Origin: Rhizoctonia solani
Lineage: Eukaryota; Basidiomycota; Agaricomycetes; Cantharellales; Ceratobasidiaceae
Direction: 5' to 3'
Length of the DNA stretch: 64,000 bases
Assembly: GCF_016906535.1 (NCBI RefSeq)
Contig: NC_057372.1
Span: forward strand, 2,771,501-2,835,500
The translations under genes were made by a program, and so were the position numbers. The notes under the pieces were generated by a model. The model was not told where the DNA came from. It ran no database searches and saw nothing but the letters and a program-made list of their open reading frames with translations. Shown one piece after another: positions 36,601 through 47,772 of this stretch (its first letter is position 1; each line of letters starts with the position of its first letter).

Positions 36601-39600
36601 TGGTAGATGCTTCGTCTGCTGTTTCAGGTTTCTCTTCGTCTACCAACATTACCGTCACGGCATGCAGACCTGCATCCGAAACGGTCTCCGGAGAACTTCC
36701 GATCACATCGGTGTTGAAGTTCACTTCCCCAATAACGGCGACCAACGCACCCGGGTGTTTGGGAGCGATTACTTTGACGCACGAGTCGACAAGTGATAGG
36801 TTCAATCGTACTCGCTCAGTGGGAACAACTGCTTCAAACGTCTGGCGGAAAAGTAAGCTCAAGAACTCATCCATAGGTCTAGTGCCCGTACCTCTGGGGG
36901 CGCCTTGAAGAATTCGCCCAAGTGGCCGGCCCAAGCGTAGGTCTTGGCTAGGGTGAAAGTGATACCAGTAAGTACGGCTTTAATCCGGTTCTCTCGACTA
37001 CCCGTCTCTGGATCGACTATGGCGTTGAAATTGACTTTAATTACCGGCTTAGCATGGCCCGCCTAGCCCCTATATCAGTTATATGCGCATTTACCAGATA
37101 TAAAAATCTCACCAGATTCAAGGAATGCGTCCGAGAAAGGATGGTGGAAGCTAGGGGCGAGCCGCTTGCATCCTTGACAACCGTGTCCAGTATCGAAGCG
37201 GAGATCCGAGTCTCGTCCTGAAATACCGTCAATGATCCACCCATGGTTGACCTGATCAGCATTACCTTCCCATCAGGCTTCATTTCAAGAATGACTTCCA
37301 ATCCAAGAGCGATTACCTCAAAGGGAAGCGCTTCCATAGATTCGACAAACTTTTGTCTTGGAACAAAGAGCTGGATCTCGGCTGAAGTGAGCATTAGCGA
37401 TCAAAGTGTGTGCCCTGGATATGATAGTAGCCCACCCCTATCTAGATTCACGCAAATGATTGTTTGGCTTGTTCCTGCACCTGCGGTCTCCACGGTACCG
37501 ATGCTACTATTACGCGCAAAGAACCGACTTCCAATCAAGCTTGGATCTCGGGATTGGTCCAATCGTCGTTCGCCAAGTGCGCGCTCGGCCCATTGTGTGG
37601 CATCATCAACCCAGTACTGCAGGCCATCAAGACTAAACTTTGACAAAGACACGTATAGGGCTGGCAGTTGAACTTCGAGGGTGGTAGGAGTCCCGGTACG
37701 GATGATCACTTGGGAAATCTCTGGTTCTATTGCATCTGGCATCTTTTGTGTGGGAGTTGATCCTCCAAATGGCTTGACATTTGGATTCGGTGTTCTGGAT
37801 GGGCCTACTGACAGAATAGTCGTCGCCCGGGTATCTATAATAATATCAGTTCTAAACTCCGACGATCTACACATATTACTTACCCCCAGGATTGGCCAGG
37901 GCTATTAAGAGTCTTCCCCAGCGAAGCTGAAGGGGCGCCGAGGCGACGTCAGCTTTGAGTGTGTGTAGATCAATAATAATTGCCCCGGAGCGTTGCTTGC
38001 GGCCCGGTGGGGAAGGCGTTCTTAGCTCAATACGGATGAGGGAGCACTCGATACTAACACTCCGAGCCTATATCGTACCATACAATCAAGTCAGTTGTAA
38101 ATCGTAACGAATTTCCTTTTTTACCTTGCTCTCGACCCGCTCCATATCATCTGCAACCGAGCGGTAATTTCGAGGCGTAGTGGGAGGCGTGGAATCATCC
38201 GCTTCAAGATCATTCTCGTCGTTGACGTAGTCGGGTACTGTCGATCCAATACTATTACCAAAAGCAATCGCGTCCTCTAGAACCTTGAGATCCAAGAATA
38301 AGTGCAAGGGTAGGATTCCAACTTCCACATCGCCCTCCTTGTTCGCTTTAACGGTAATCGCGATAGGGGAACCAGAGGCCTTAGGTTTCTGGCCTGGAAG
38401 CGCACGAACTCTCCAAGCAGAGATCTTGGGGGCCCGGTTTGTGATGATGGCTTCGTCCAGTCCACAACGTCCAACATCGGTGCGTTCGTATTGATTGAAT
38501 ATTGTGTATCAAGGTTGGGGTCCGCTATAAGGAGTGGTCTGGACGAAGGATTTGGACCTCCTTGCATGTGGAATACCGATATTTCGCCAACATAAGCACT
38601 CAGACTGCCAGAGGAATCAAAAGACGGCTCTATTGTATCGATTCTCGCGCGGAAATGGGGCGTGGAGAGTGAACGAGTCGGCTTTCGAAAGAATTCAGAG
38701 ATTTCGGTATCCGGTTGATGTCTGGCAAATGATGAACTCCGGGTATTCTCCAACAGCAGAGCCAAAACTACCCCACGAATACGCCCAGATCCTTCGAATA
38801 CTGGCATGCCTTTTCTAGTTTCTTGTCGCGGAGTAGGTTGGTTGTTCGTAGAGCTAGCTGGGGGTGTGACAAGGGTCAGGGCCCGCAAATTGATCCAACA
38901 TCTATGGGCCGTAGTGCGCAAGCCAGGTACCCCATCTTGGCTTCGACGGAGAATTTGGGAGAACGTTGGCGGGCGGCAGGGGCGCTGGGTCCCGAAGAAA
39001 CAATCCCACGAGGACGGGTAGTAATGGTGACTGAAAGAGGTTCGTCAGATAAGCCCAAAATCTGTTGCAGACGGGGTTGCTCCTGACGGGTACTCGCGGT
39101 CGGCGAGGCCGGAGCACTATGAAACATCATAGAGTCAGCAATTGATGCAACACTCTGTAGCATATTCTCTTGTTCATTTTCGCCAGAATTCTGTCGACCG
39201 GGCGACCCAATGGGAGAGTAGATCACAGAAGGCGGATCCATCGGCTCGAGAGGAGTAAGTGAAACGGAAAAGCCTTGTAATGATATCTCCTTAGTGACAT
39301 TCGAGTCCGAAACTCCGTCCCCATATGTGAACTCGGAGACACCTAGATGGAAAGAGGCATGTCCTTCATGGACCAGTGTAATCGAGATATCCTTTGCGGA
39401 GCAGGTAAAGCGTGCCATCAATCTTTCGACGACAGCAGTGAGTACACCGACTCCTTCTTCGTCGCCCAGCACGACCGACTCTTCCATCGAGGTAGCCACT
39501 GGAGCATCTAGGAATGGGTCCATTGAACCAGGTACAGCGAAATCATCATCTATTGAAGAGTTGGGAGCTGGGAGCTCAGGTGGATCGACTGCCGTAGTGC

Positions 39601-40126
39601 ATTGTTCTCCGCCTCTGAAAGATCGTTGTGAACAAATGTTTCGGCCACCACAGAAGCGACAGAACTAGAGAGGTCGATGGGTGCCGTTGGGTTTGATGGT
39701 GACGTGGGAGTTCGACGCAATACTAGTGTTAATGACACCCCAGAACCGCCACAGACAAGGAGCCCGCAAGTACGTTTGGCCATGGCACTTGTACAGTGAC
39801 ATTTCCTAAAGTGCCATCACGGAGAGACACCGGGAGGCCAACAAGCAGTTTATTGATGGCCTGTACACCACATCAAACATGAATTAAACATAATGATGAG
39901 ACCTTTGAAACAAGCGTACCGAGTCATCGAGTTCTACATCCTTTATTTCAACCCGGCCACTCCCGATTTGGGCATCGATCTTGTGGTCGTCAAGTTGCCC
40001 AGGCTTGACAAGATGTCCGAGAAAGTATTTAAGGACAAACGATAAAAAGCGACGCTGGATATTAGCTGGTAGCGAGATTCCGAATGTCGGTAATGGTAAT
40101 GCAATAGAGCGCAAGAAACTGAACAT
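33668..40126 (-). CDS. ATG2: Autophagy protein ATG2 (bridge-like lipid transfer)
   Basis: ATG2 is a very long rod that moves lipids from the ER to the growing autophagosome membrane. The N-terminus [20 protein letters not shown], then [19 protein letters not shown] and [18 protein letters not shown] form the chorein/VPS13-like start that anchors the ER end. About 6.5 kb of coding sequence with some twenty short introns follows. The C-terminal ATG2_CAD-like part has DDLNDLW-like [55 protein letters not shown], and the end [25 protein letters not shown]. Two breaks that fit one missing base lie near 38880 (GGG run) and 39585 (CC). The gene is divergent from JJJ1. Confidence 0.9.
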
Positions 40127-40503
40127 GGTCTGCTAAACGACCACCAGCGGATGTGGCTAAGCACAGGACCCCACTTGGCTGACAGAAGACGCCCCGGTCA
40201 ATGAACGCGTGGGGTCACGTGTGCACCCTTCGAAGATCAAAATACTCGACGTAGTGAATAGAAAACACGTCTAAAATCCGTGTAGTGGCTCCACTGGAAT
40301 TATTATTATTTTATGGTCTACCCAAACCCTGCCCTGAGTCTGACTTGAGGCCCTTTGCGATGACTCCAACTTTATGAATACGAATACGTATATGCCCATA
40401 TTTGGACTCGTGGGTTGACTAAGCAATTAATTAGCATTTTGGATGACGAGAAGATCGACAAACTGTAGCCGATCACCACATTTTTTCGGCACTCGACGAT
40501 ACC
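40127..40503. promoter_or_regulatory. Divergent promoter ATG2/JJJ1 with E-box
   Basis: About 377 bases between the start codons. A CACGTG hexamer (40216-40221) lies about 90 bases upstream of ATG2, a candidate bHLH-factor site. No TATA box is seen. Confidence 0.45.
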
Positions 40504-42553
40504 ATGGGAGCTCAGAACTCTCGCGCAGGGCCTGGGGGTGCTACCAATGGCGAGGCAGTCGCAGAGATAAGTTATTACGAATTACTTGGGTAGAAGAGGA
40601 TGCAACGGCAGACGAAATCAAGGTCAGCCATTCTCTACTTGTACCTCGGCGTTCGTTCCTCACTGTTTAATCACCAGAAAGCGTTTAGGAAGCTTGCTTT
40701 AATACATCATCCGGACAAGAATCATGATAACGTAGAAGAGGCAACAAAGAAATTTGCACAGTTACAACAGGCGTATGAGGCGAGTCCATACCAGAATAGA
40801 TGACACACGCATGGCTACTAAACAAATTACACAGGTTTTGAGCGACGAACAAGTATGTGCCAATTTACATACTTATTGAGACGAATGCTAAAATAGGTAG
40901 GAACGGGCATGGTATGACTCTCATCGGGCATCTATGGGTCCACCCTAGGAGGAGAGGACATTTTCGAAGACATTGTGTCCAACAACGGCAAACCATTCAA
41001 AGCTCGCCCACGAGATCCGGGAATGACCACTCCGCAATTGTTCCATTTTTCGATGCAACGTTGGCGACGAGCATGGATGATTCTAAATACGCAAGTCTTA
41101 TATCCCTGTCCGCCACTTCTGTCTATCTAAGCGCGGATCTCACAGGGATTTTTCACGATATACCGCGGTTTTTTGATCGATTAGCAGCTGAAGAGGCACT
41201 TGGTCCACACTCAATGGAGAGACCATAGAGTACCCTTCGTTCGGAGACGCGAATACCCCTTGGGTTGCCACCACCAAACAAAAAGGGGACGAGACATTAT
41301 ACGCAAGCATGTTTTACCGAGCATGGACTTCATTTCTACCGCAAAAGACTTTTCGTGGTATGATTCCTGGAATATAGCCGAAGCACCTGATCGCAGAGTC
41401 CGCAGGTATGTTCTGTCACATATCGCCAATGAGTTTACCAGGGAATATATTGACACACGCAATAGATTAATGGAACGGGACAACAAGAAAGCGAGGGATG
41501 ACGCTAAAAAAGAATATAATGAGACAGTCAGGTAGGTATATGCATTCATTCTCTTCAGTGATGGCAACTTAGAGTACCCAGACTCTGGCACTTTTCCTCC
41601 GTAAACGAGATCCTCGGTTCAAAGCTCACAAGGACACGCAAGCCAAAGTTATACCTACCAATTCGTCCAAGCCAAGTGCCATTCAAGAATCTCCGATTGC
41701 GGCTAAATTTGTGGAACAAGAGTGGCAGCGATCGCGATCCAATGCGGAAGATCACGTAGACCTGGAATGGGGACTTGCCGAGGGCGATGATGAAGAGTAC
41801 GAGTGTGTTGTGTGTGGAAAGTCATTCCAGAGCGAGGCGGTTGGCTGAGCCACGAGAGGAGCAAAAAACACATGAAAGAAGTTGAAAAGTGAGTTGCATA
41901 TGATCAAAGACTGGAGCGGTACTCAGTGATATTGGTAGATTAAAGCGACAGATGCAGGAGGAGAATATCGAACTTGGTCTGGACGATGAACAAGATGCGA
42001 TAGAAAGCGATGAGGCTGTAACTCCGGATAATAACACTGGACCGATACCCTCAGACGATATGAGCTACAGGCACCCTCAGCATCGACGAAGAAGTCCAAA
42101 AAGAAGAAAAAGAAAGCCAAGGGACTAGCCATTGATCCCGAACTGACAGAAGCAGAAGTTCCCAGAGATGAATTGGCCGAAGCCATGCAAGGCTTGAAGG
42201 TAGAAACCGATGGAGATAATGAAAACGAGAACGAGGAAGGTGGTGCCCACAATGAAGGGGATAAGCCTACGCTTACCAAAAGAGAGAAACGAAGGGCCAA
42301 AGAAGCCGCCAAAAAGGCACAAGAGGCCGAAGCTTCATCTGCGCCCCAGGTTTGAGTTCATTTCCATTGAAATCATGATTCACTAACGGATTTATAGGTT
42401 TGCAACGTGTGCGCTGAATCCTTCGAGTCTCGATCAAAGCTTTTTGCTCATATTGAAGAGGAAGGACATCAGCTTGCCGCTCCCGACAAGGGCACGAACT
42501 CTCAGAATAAGAAGAGCGGTGCAAAAAAGGGAAAGGGCAAAGGTAAACGCTAG
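40504..42553 (+). CDS. JJJ1: J-domain zinc-finger protein JJJ1 (DNAJC21)
   Basis: An Hsp70 co-chaperone that helps release Arx1 from cytoplasmic pre-60S subunits. The start MGAQNSRAG precedes a J domain: [109 protein letters not shown] and the conserved [25 protein letters not shown]-like [16 protein letters not shown] follow. Two C2H2 fingers follow: [13 protein letters not shown]...[13 protein letters not shown] and [19 protein letters not shown]. The tail is Lys/Gly-rich. At least seven breaks fit a single missing base (about 40588, 40943, 41046, 41215, 41333, 41840, 42060), so the locus as given cannot encode the full protein. Confidence 0.85.
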
Positions 42554-42994
42554 TTACTAAGTCTAGATAGATGTGTTATTCTACAACCCCTAGACTCTCT
42601 TATTGTTTCACTCGCCATTACATTGTATATTTAACATATATTACCTGTAAGTATAGAGCTGCCCTTGTACACCCAAACGCACTGCGAGCCACGGGAAAAC
42701 GATCATTCATGACGCCCGACCTGACGTTGCAGCTCCAACTCTATCATGGGGGCAACTCCACTGGGTGGAGCAAGCTTTCACACATGTCCCTTTATGGTAA
42801 GTCTAACCTGTGCTCACCCCTATTGGCCTGACGTAATGACGTCGGGCCCATGACGCCAACAATCACTGTGGAGCAACCGCTGTGCCTTGGACGCATACAA
42901 AAAGGCCAAGCATAACGGCAGCTTACCACAACTCAATTACATCAAGCCTCCCTTACGAGAAATCCTATCCATTTAATAACTCTTTACCACTGCC
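42554..42994. other. Intergenic, promoter of CsbD-like gene
   Basis: No gene is recognised. The sequence just before 42995 is rich in CT and CAA, as in many fungal 5' leaders. Confidence 0.4.
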
Positions 42995-43413
42995 ATGGCG
43001 CCTTCTCGCGTAAGTTGCAGTGTTCTCATTGTCGTTACCTGAGCAAACACCAACCACCTGTTTCAGGTTCGAGGACAAATCAAGTCAGTGTCTGGAACTT
43101 TCCAACGTGCCGTCGGCTCGCTTGTTCGTGCACATGGATTTGCTGGACGTGGACGAGACCGGTAAGCTCAAAAAACCTATTTAGGAACTCTTCAGGCCAA
43201 TAACAGCTACTTCGTAGTCACAACCGTGGCGTTGCTGAAGTACAGGCCGCCAAGGCAAAAGGATACGCTTCTGGTACTAGTGACCGCGTGCGCGGCAGAG
43301 GCCACTCTATTCTAGGTGGTATTACTGGAAACCGCCGCCGTCAAGCTCGCGGAAATGCCCTGAGCGACAAGGGCAATCTGAAGCAAGCCTTTCACAGTGG
43401 GAACCGGGCATAA
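42995..43413 (+). CDS. CsbD-like / cruciform-DNA-recognition-type small protein
   Basis: A small protein of about 100 residues. Three exons join in frame: MAPSR, then VRGQIKSVSGTFQRAVGSLV, RAHGFAGRGRDR, then HNRGVAEVQAAKAKGYASGT, SDRVRGRGHSILGGITGNRR, RQARGNALSDKGNLKQAFHS. The pattern AExQAAxAKGYAxGTxDRVxG...GxITGxxxxQAxGN matches the CsbD family, whose fungal members include the Ustilago mismatched base pair and cruciform DNA recognition protein. Those proteins are usually acidic; this one is strongly basic and rich in Arg/Gly. The role is unknown, perhaps stress-induced by analogy. Confidence 0.78.
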
Positions 43414-43906
43414 TTTTCAGGAAAATCAATCTACGAAGTCATGACCTTATGAATCCTTCACTTTTTGGTTTACCGAATCATACCCTTTTGTATTTTTGAT
43501 ATCGTTCTCATAAATGTATGCGTCATAATAATTAACCCCTATGAACACGTATTCTATTCATGAGCGTAATCCTTGCCAAGGCATCTTCCTCAGCCCAAGT
43601 ACGCGAAATAATTGAAGGTCGAACCAGTTGGTAAACATGTTCACAGCGTACATTGCCCCAGCTAGGTTAATACCCGATGAGTCAACCTACCCAACCTCGT
43701 TTTGGTAATGTGCATTGATTTCCATTGGCTCATGGCAGTGACCAATCACAACCGAAGTAGCCATCAACTCTCAGCGATTGACTCGAAGAAGGAAATCACT
43801 CCCAGCAATCACTATTTAGGTCTGCAATGTGCTCGACTCAATATCCATGTGACCCAGCCAGGTCCACCAAGACATGCGCTATTCGACCGATCCCAGTCCG
43901 GCAGGC
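43414..43906. other. Intergenic between CsbD-like and DUF4139 genes
   Basis: No gene is seen. The open frame at 43702-43926 only overlaps the 5' end of the next gene in another frame. Confidence 0.4.
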
Positions 43907-46157
43907 ATGAAACAAATTGTAATTGACGCACAAGACCACCCTATCGAGGCTGTTACGGTGTTCGACCAGAGGGCAGAAGTTCGTCGAATTATCACACTCG
44001 AACTAGACGTAAGTCAATTTCTATTGACATATAGAGATCGATGCCTAACGGGGTTTCAGGCTGGGAGAAATGACTTTGCGATCAAGAACCTGCCGTCGGG
44101 CATCGTCCCTGACACTTTACACTTTGCAGGACTTAGTGCTGGGCAAGCATCGGTTGTTGATACGACCTGTGTCACCCCCCGCCCGAAAATATTCGGAGGC
44201 CCGTTCCAGACCTCCAGGACTTCTCCCGCCCAGCGGATAAATGAAAAGATTACCGAGCTCGAGGCAAAGAAACGTGAATTGCTCAGGGAGTTAAGTCGTG
44301 AGTTTTGATTGTTTCAATAAAATTCGGCTGGAAGATTGACATGTTTGTTTGATTGATATAGTTATCAATGCAAGAAGCGACGTATTGCTGTCCTATGCCA
44401 ACGTACGTGTTGATCTCGTGTCAGGCTGAAAAAATAATCGGACATTCCTGATTTTTATTTTGATCGCCAGTCACTCAACGGAGAAAATACTGAACCCGGA
44501 GATTTTGTCGAATTTTTGGGACATTTCAATGCTGCCGGACAAGCAACCCTCGAAGCGACGACCCGCATCGAGAACGGTGTCAGGGAGATCGACGCTAGTA
44601 TCGGTCGGATCAAAGCGAATGAAGAGAGTGAAGATGAGGGTGACAAAATTCAGGAACTATCGGTTAAACGCAAAACCAAGGCTAGCGTCGTACTTAGCGC
44701 CAAGGAGGCCTGTAGTATCAAGCTTTCACTTACTTACGGTAAGTTTGAGCACTCTTACCTAGCCTAGTTTGGTAACATTTATATGTTACCAGTGGTAAAT
44801 GGAGCTGGGTGGAAACCAGCGTATGAACTTCATGCGATTACAGATAGCAAAACACAAGCAATTGCGAACAATGCTACCTTGCACTACCATGCGTCGATTC
44901 TCCAAACCACTGGTGAAGATTGGGAAGACGTGCAACTCACATTAAGCACTGCTTCATCCGCCTACAGCTCATATGTTCCATACTTGGGCAAGAGTATAAT
45001 AAAGGCTGGCACTGCCCCAGTGCGATATACTCCGTTATTCGGACACACTAGTAACCTTGCTGCCAACAATCCTTTGGACAGGAGAGGGCTGTTTGGCGCC
45101 GCTCCAACAAACACAGTCGGATTTGGGTCTGCTACGTCAGCATATTTATTCAATACAGGTGCTACTTCGGGAGGTTTATTTGGTGCCGCGGCTACAAATA
45201 ATGTGGGCAACCATGCCGCAACCACCGCACCATCGAGCTCTGTACCCGCTAGTGGTCCTTTCAGCAGTGAAGCAACGGCGAGAGAGGAGTTCGGCGTTGT
45301 TGTCGAATCCAACCCAGACATGCATGCGCTGGACCGTGTTGGTGCAGCTGTGAACGATCAAGCACTTGCGAGCACATACAGCATCGAAACAAATGTTACG
45401 GTCCAAAGCGATGATATACCGCATCGGGTCACAATCATGTCGGCGCAGCTGGGCGCTAAAACTCAGTACATTACTGTTCCAAAACTGTCGCGGGCAGTTT
45501 ACCTATCGGTGAGCGGTGTTTTGTATTGAAATGGGTGTAAACTAAACTAAACCACACATCAGTGCAAAATGATTAATTCAACGACGCATCAATTCTTGCC
45601 TGGTCCGCTTGTCACTTACTTAGACAATAGTTACGTGGATACTACAACCCTCCCAGTGAGTTTAACGCATATGAGTTTAATGCATATACTTACCGACCAT
45701 GATTTAGTTGGTGCCCGTAAAAGGTATAATAACCAAGTCGCTGGGTACTGATGCTGCGATCAATGTTGCCTTTACCCAAATCAAAAAAGAATCGGACAAG
45801 GTCGTTGGGTTTGCTCAAAGGAAATATACCCCTGTCACCGATACCATCACCATCAAAAATACTCATCCCTTTGCTATTCCGCGCATACTGGTTCGTCATG
45901 CAATTCCGACACCGCAAGATGACCAATTCCGTGTTGTACTCATAAACCCCGAAGATATGGCTGGGTTGGAGCCAGGAAAGGAGTACAAGCTACGCGAAAA
46001 GGTCAAGGGAAGATGGATGGACGATGCCACCTCAGGCCCGGACGTAAGCGGCCTTGTTGAGTGGACGATTGATAATCTTGAGGCAGATGCAAAAGAGGAG
46101 ATCAAGATGGTCTACGAGGTTGCAGCACCCCAGGATGTGGAGTGGCACCAATCTTGA
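43907..46157 (+). CDS. DUF4139/DUF4140 mucoidy-inhibitor-like protein
   Basis: A conserved protein of unknown biochemical role, found from bacteria to animals. The start MKQIVIDAQDHPIEAVTVFD is chosen over Met at 43874 because it lies at the N-terminal domain border; DQRAEVRRIITLEL, ITELEAKKRELLRELSL form the DUF4140-like part and a coiled coil. The DUF4139 part has VVNGAGWKPAYELHA, NATLHYHASILQTTGEDWED and VQLTLSTA, later PKLSRAVYLS, FLPGPLVTYLDNSYV, KYTPVTDTITIKNTHPFAIP, RILVRHAIPTPQDDQF, EWTIDNLEADAKEEIKMVYE. An inserted low-complexity segment (about 45080-45260) has two GLFGAA motifs with FGSA and FNTG. Several short introns join in frame. Confidence 0.85.
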
Positions 46158-46307
46158 ACACCATAGACTCACTGTTTATGTTCATCCATCCAATTAGTGT
46201 AATGAATTTGCTTGAACTCAGATCTCCAGAGCGCAAGATAAATGTGGGAAACTTTTATCGGCCTTGAATTGCTATTGGGCTTCGTAACAAATGGACAAGG
46301 TATACAT

Positions 46308-46866
46308 TCAAGGCTCGAGAGTGTTGGGGAAAGTACCATTCTCCCTTTGCTCATCGAAGCGAGAAATCTTGGGCGGGAAAAAACTTCAGAGTTAATTCGG
46401 TGTAAAAGGGGTTACATAGACTCACCCAATCGTCTGATGTGAATTAGTGTTTATCAAAAATGAGCTCACCGGTCATTCTCGGACACACGAGGGGTATTGC
46501 ACTTACTGGGACAAAGCGAATGGAACGCACGGTAGAACTGCTTGCATGGAGCAAAGTCCTCACCCTTGGCGTTGATGCACTTGTAGTAGTCGAGGTAATT
46601 TTGGTAGCTGGTGGGGTGTGTAAGATACAATGTGTGCATATACGAGTCTAGATAGTCACCAGTGCTTGGACTGATTGGTGTTGGGGAAACGGGCTATTTA
46701 TTATAAATAAGTTAGGGCCAGGGTATACCAGATGAATAAGATAGACTTACCGTCAAAGCCGGCGGTTTGGAGGACGTATTTCCTAAGGGGGAAAGCATAC
46801 GAGTTTGCTCTGTAGGGATTACATAAATATGTGTACTTACGTCTTGAGATCCGCAGCGTCAGACAT
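46308..46866 (-). CDS. COX12: Cytochrome c oxidase subunit VIb
   Basis: A small respiratory complex IV subunit facing the mitochondrial intermembrane space. Spliced, it reads MSDAADLKT, KYVLQTAGFDARFPNTNQSK, HCYQNYLDYYKCINAKGEDF, APCKQFYRAFHSLCPNDWIS, RFDEQRENGTFPNTLEP. The twin cysteine motifs are CX9C and CX10C, as in COX6B. Exon 5 (46426-46433) is only eight bases and supplies the second and third bases of Asn plus the Asp and Trp codons of PNDWI. It diverges from TIM13 across about 200 bases. Confidence 0.93.
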
Positions 46867-47066
46867 GACTACAGACTAGCACGAGTTTTTGACCTTGGGT
46901 TATTCGTCGGTGGGAGTGGTCGAACCGGAAAGTATCGGGAGGTGGCAGATCATCTGTATGGTTGAGTTTGGATGCGATCTTGTCTCTAAGCGCCGTCAGA
47001 TCATTTGGCCTTTGAATTATTCCTCAACTCGACTTTTGTCAACTTTGTACTTGGCCGTGCGCAATC
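46867..47066. promoter_or_regulatory. Divergent promoter COX12/TIM13
   Basis: Two hundred bases between two start codons, both for intermembrane-space proteins that use disulphide relay import. A shared control region is likely on this geometry alone. Confidence 0.55.
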
Positions 47067-47534
47067 ATGTCGGACTTTTTCAAGACTAATCTCGGTGGAG
47101 GTCCCGCGCCAGGTATATCTATTTTTGCTCGATCGAGCTGTAATACTAATATGTGGGAATACAGACCAGGCTACAAGGAAACAGCAAATTATGGATGGCT
47201 TGAGGAACGAGATGGCACTGGCAAACGCCCAAGAACTTATCAATGTATGCATTTCTGGGTAACTTTTCTCTCACTCTAACCCAGCCCATATCAGAAAATC
47301 AACGAGAAATGCTTTGCCAAATGCGTCACCAAGCCATCCACATCGCTGGGTAGCTCCGAGGAGACTTGTCTATCCCGCTGTATGGACAGGTACATGGAGG
47401 CCTGTAAGTCAATATGGCCGCTGTTCTGAATGTTTAATTTGACTAAACCACCTCTAGTCAACGTGGTCTCCCAGTCCTATGTTGCGAGACTTTCTCGTGA
47501 ACGTTCGAGTGCGCCTGGACTGGATCAAATATAA
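47067..47534 (+). CDS. TIM13: Mitochondrial import chaperone TIM13
   Basis: A small TIM protein that with TIM8 escorts hydrophobic precursors across the intermembrane space. Spliced, it reads MSDFFKTNLGGGPAPDQATR, KQQIMDGLRNEMALANAQEL, INKINEKCFAKCVTKPSTSL, GSSEETCLSRCMDRYMEAFN, VVSQSYVARLSRERSSAPGL. CFAKC and CLSRC are the twin CX3C motifs, 16 residues apart as expected. Three introns, no frame breaks. The sequence is nearer to TIM13 than to TIM8/9/10 by its CxxKCVTKP block. Confidence 0.93.
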
Positions 47535-47772
47535 CCAGCCCATTTTTGTAATAATTAAATGTTGTACCAGACTCTCTACAGCAAAAGTAGACATAACCGA
47601 TTGTCCTAATGTAGCTATTAACGATATTTGAAAACACAACTCAGTCAGTCCCAAGCACTAGTGTTGCATTCGACCCTAACATTAGCAATACATACAAAAC
47701 ATTACAAGTACCCCAGAAATCAACCCATGAGTTGCGACATGTCCGAAGGCGGATATTTGGACTGCGCAAATG

